Below, piece by piece: positions 61,736 to 64,000 of a stretch of 64,000 bases of DNA. Numbering within the stretch: position 1 is the stretch's first letter; every line of letters begins with the position of its first letter. Source of the stretch: CAJBLF01 sp964504915 (GTDB lineage Bacteria > Patescibacteriota > Gracilibacteria > Absconditabacterales > Absconditicoccaceae); the NCBI GenBank assembly GCA_964504915.1, contig CAZDFH010000008.1:7347-71346 (forward strand), read 5' to 3'. Below the pieces are notes generated by a model. The model ran no database searches. It had not been told where the DNA came from and saw only the letters and a program-made list of their open reading frames with translations. A program made the translations under genes and the position numbers.

Positions 61736-64000
61736 CTACTTCATACTCCAGACTACCTTTTGCTCGCCGTTGATCTCTTTAAATTCTTTCGCTTTCACTT
61801 TGATCTTATCTCCGATATTGAAGAATTTTTTCCAATCTGTGCCGTCAGGAGCGACGATGAAATTTTTGTGTAAGAGTCATTCGACTCCTTTGACGGTGAT
61901 GAACATTCCGTAGTTGTAGCTCAGCTTCACATATCCTTCATAGGTTTCACCAAGCTTAATATCTTTGATGGTAAATTCTCCTACTTCTTCTTTGGGAATA
62001 TTAAACGCTTGTGTCTTGGATGCTTTGCCTCAGCTATTAGTGGCAAATTTCTTTTGCTCTTCTTCGATTACTTTTGCTTCAGCCTCCACGGCTTCAGGAT
62101 GCAATTTTTTGAGATTTTCTATATTCGGGCAAAATTTCAGGAAGCTTTGCTGTTCCATAGTATATCCTGCAAGTTTGCAGATTTCTTCCATCTGCAATAA
62201 GACTTGTTCCTTCGTTCCTACCCAGATCATGAGTGGCATTTTATTGTCTGTCGTGATGGTCTGATGTTGGTAGATATCTAAGTGCATAGTGATCTGTCCC
62301 TGGCTCATCGTCACGTTTTCTCATCTCTTGTACTTTGGGTTTGCTTGGTTCTCTAGCATTTTTGGCTTAGTATATCGGACTGCCTTATTGGCTCCGCTAT
62401 CTACATCAAAGATAATCGCATCTGGTTCGTTACCATCTACGGCATATTCTGTAAACTTTGTTTCATTTTGAATGACATATGGATGTTGGACGTCCTCGAT
62501 CTCGGCTGGAGTCATACCAAATGCCTCATACTTGGCTTTTTCTGCAATTTTTTCTTGCAAGCTAAATGTCTTCTTTCCTCGAGCATCCATCAATCTTTCC
62601 AATTGATCTTTTTGCATTGCATATCTTTGTCTTGATTGCTTTCTGATTTTATCGATTAATTCTAGTGATCCTTCCCCCACAAGATTTGGTGGCAATGTTT
62701 TCATACTAAATGGATCAGAGGAGATTCCATCGATCATCAATCTCGTATAGGTCGTATATTTTGGTAATGAGATAAGATCGTTCACACCTGCCATTTCTTT
62801 GAACTGTCCCGTGATGACATCGGCATCATCTTTACCTACGGTGAATGAAATGGTTGTTCAAATGTTTCCGAAAATAGCGTCTCTGATCTCTATCAAAAGC
62901 TGTGAAGTAAACTGATTAGCTACGATGAGAGATAATTTATATTTTCTCGCTTCGGAAAGAATGGTCGTAAATGATTGTGATGCAAAGTTTTGGAACTCAT
63001 CTATATATAAGTAAAAATCTTTTCTCTGGCTCTCTGGAATGTCTGCTCTAGACATGGCATCTATCTGCATTTTGGTTACGAGCAAAGATCCAATCATGTT
63101 GGCATTATCTTCTCCGATTCTTCCTTTACTGAGGTTGATGAGGATAATTTTTCCTTCATCCATGGCTTTTCTAAAGTTCAACTTTGTCCTAGGTTGACCA
63201 AAAATATTTCTGACTAATTTGGACGAAAGGAATTGTCCGACTTTGTTGGTTATTGGCCCAATGGCTTCTTCCCTTTGCTTGTCATTCCATTTATCAAACT
63301 CATTTCTCCAAAATCTGATCACTAATGTATCCTTAATATGTGAAATGACCTCTTCTCTAAAACTCTTGTCTGTTAAGGTTCTTAAGATATGCATTAGTGT
63401 GGCGTTGGGGTAGTCAACGAGTGATAGTACCACGTTCCTCAGACAGTATTCCAACCTTGGTCCCCGACTGTTTTCAAATATTTTTTTAAACGTACTGACC
63501 ACACCAGAAGCAATCAGGTTCCTGCCTTCTTCCGTATCAGCTTGTAAGAGGTTAAATCCGATTGGATATTCAAAATCAGCTACGTCAAAAAGAATGACAT
63601 CATTGATTCTACTCGTAGGGATATGTTCCAATACAGAATCTACAAGATCTCCATGGGGATCGATTAGACAGAGACCGTTATTCTGTCTCATATCGCTGAT
63701 GACCATGTTGCTCAGCAATACGGATTTACCAGTACCTGTCTTTCACACGATATATACATGTCTAAATTTGTCTTCTTTCTTGATACCAAACGTAATTTTT
63801 TCTCCTCTATAATCCGTGTTTCCAATGATGGTCAAATCGTTTGCTTGTGTATTTTTTAGTGTAGGAAGATTTACGGGATAGGGGAGTTTTTTATAGACGC
63901 AGTAGTCCAGTCCTTTGACGAAATTTTCCTTCATTGGAATATGGAAAAAATTATCTGCCTGTGCATGAGTCAGTCCATAATATTTCTTTGCTTTCAGATC
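61736..64000 (-). CDS. TraG/VirD4-like ATPase with C-terminal S1 domain (5' end outside window)
   Basis: Of the product, 754 residues are visible. A Walker A IVGKTGTGKSVLLSNMVI (first Gly UGA), LCLIDPHGDLVDSVLEHIP, IILINLSKGRIGEDNANMIGSLL, Walker B-like FYLYIDEFQNFAS and SLIVANQFTSQL mark the DNA-pumping ATPases of the VirD4/TraG/HerA type common in CPR genomes. A helical region follows. The last 85 residues read IKDIKLGETYEGYVKLSYNYGMF, GVEGLLHKNFI and IGDKIKVKAKEF, an S1 RNA-binding fold that is unusual for this family. It ends with TAG. It may couple DNA or protein to a type IV secretion-like or pilus system, or act in DNA translocation. Confidence 0.85.

Noticed and set aside
1..64000. 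UGA read as tryptophan (Mycoplasma-type code 4)
   Set aside because: UGA sits at invariant Gly positions (P-loops, GPGKG, WDFGDG, DFGxG), and UGG is used for Trp in the same genes.

Overview
The window reads coherently only if UGA is translated as glycine (translation table 25). UAA and UAG are the only stops. Read this way, dozens of short ORFs fuse into about 50 full-length genes, and the in-frame UGAs fall on glycines that are invariant in known families: the Walker A box at 63740, the GxGxxG box at 56506, LGQNFLID in RsmA, GQSNIVGKP in FolD and IGATTENPSF in RarA. Together with a low-GC, compact genome, this points to the CPR phyla Absconditabacterota (SR1) or Gracilibacteria (BD1-5). The sequence alone does not separate the two. 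Upstream AGGAGG-like ribosome sites are almost absent.

Layout. 1-6.2 kb: the frameshifted end of an unknown gene, a doubled terminator and a giant 1800-aa unknown protein. 6.2-13.6 kb: Tmk-like kinase, M15 peptidase, GrpE, tRNA-Leu(GAG), YqeY, a cysteine-rich VirB2-like membrane protein, RarA, and a DsbA-like oxidoreductase beside a paralog that keeps only its anchor and stalk. 13.7-19 kb (minus): a ValRS-like protein that has lost HIGH and KMSKS, then two secreted surface proteins. 19.4-26 kb: an unknown UGA-dense gene, a DUF3160-like lipoprotein coupled to a MEMO-CapA fusion, and a beta-CASP ribonuclease. 26.4-31.4 kb (minus, tightly packed): DUF1697, a BAHD-type acyltransferase, adenosine/adenine deaminase, a P-loop kinase and MltG. 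31.7-42.6 kb: PPDK, RidA, RsmA, a flippase, TsaD and an FKBP. 42.9-47.1 kb: a 1428-aa PKD-repeat surface protein. 47.2-51.6 kb: dCMP deaminase, Nudix, UPF0489, Upp, then a SAM-I riboswitch and metK. 51.7-54.7 kb: two tandem APH-type phosphotransferases, one fused to a GNAT domain. 54.9-64 kb: FolD, Nudix, HI0933-type flavoprotein, CorA-like protein, methyltransferase and a TraG/VirD4-like ATPase with a C-terminal S1 domain that runs off the window.

Most genes serve nucleotide salvage, translation and RNA modification, envelope work and the cell surface. The VirB2-like protein, TraG-like ATPase, large PKD/Fn3-like surface proteins and DsbA fit a host-attached CPR lifestyle, but that link is inference. 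Intergenic spaces are filled with short repeat families (palindromic elements, long AT-rich hairpins, microsatellite-like hairpins). Some of the same repeat sequences lie in frame inside rsmA, tsaD and a UPF0489 gene. No transposase, rRNA or CRISPR array was seen.
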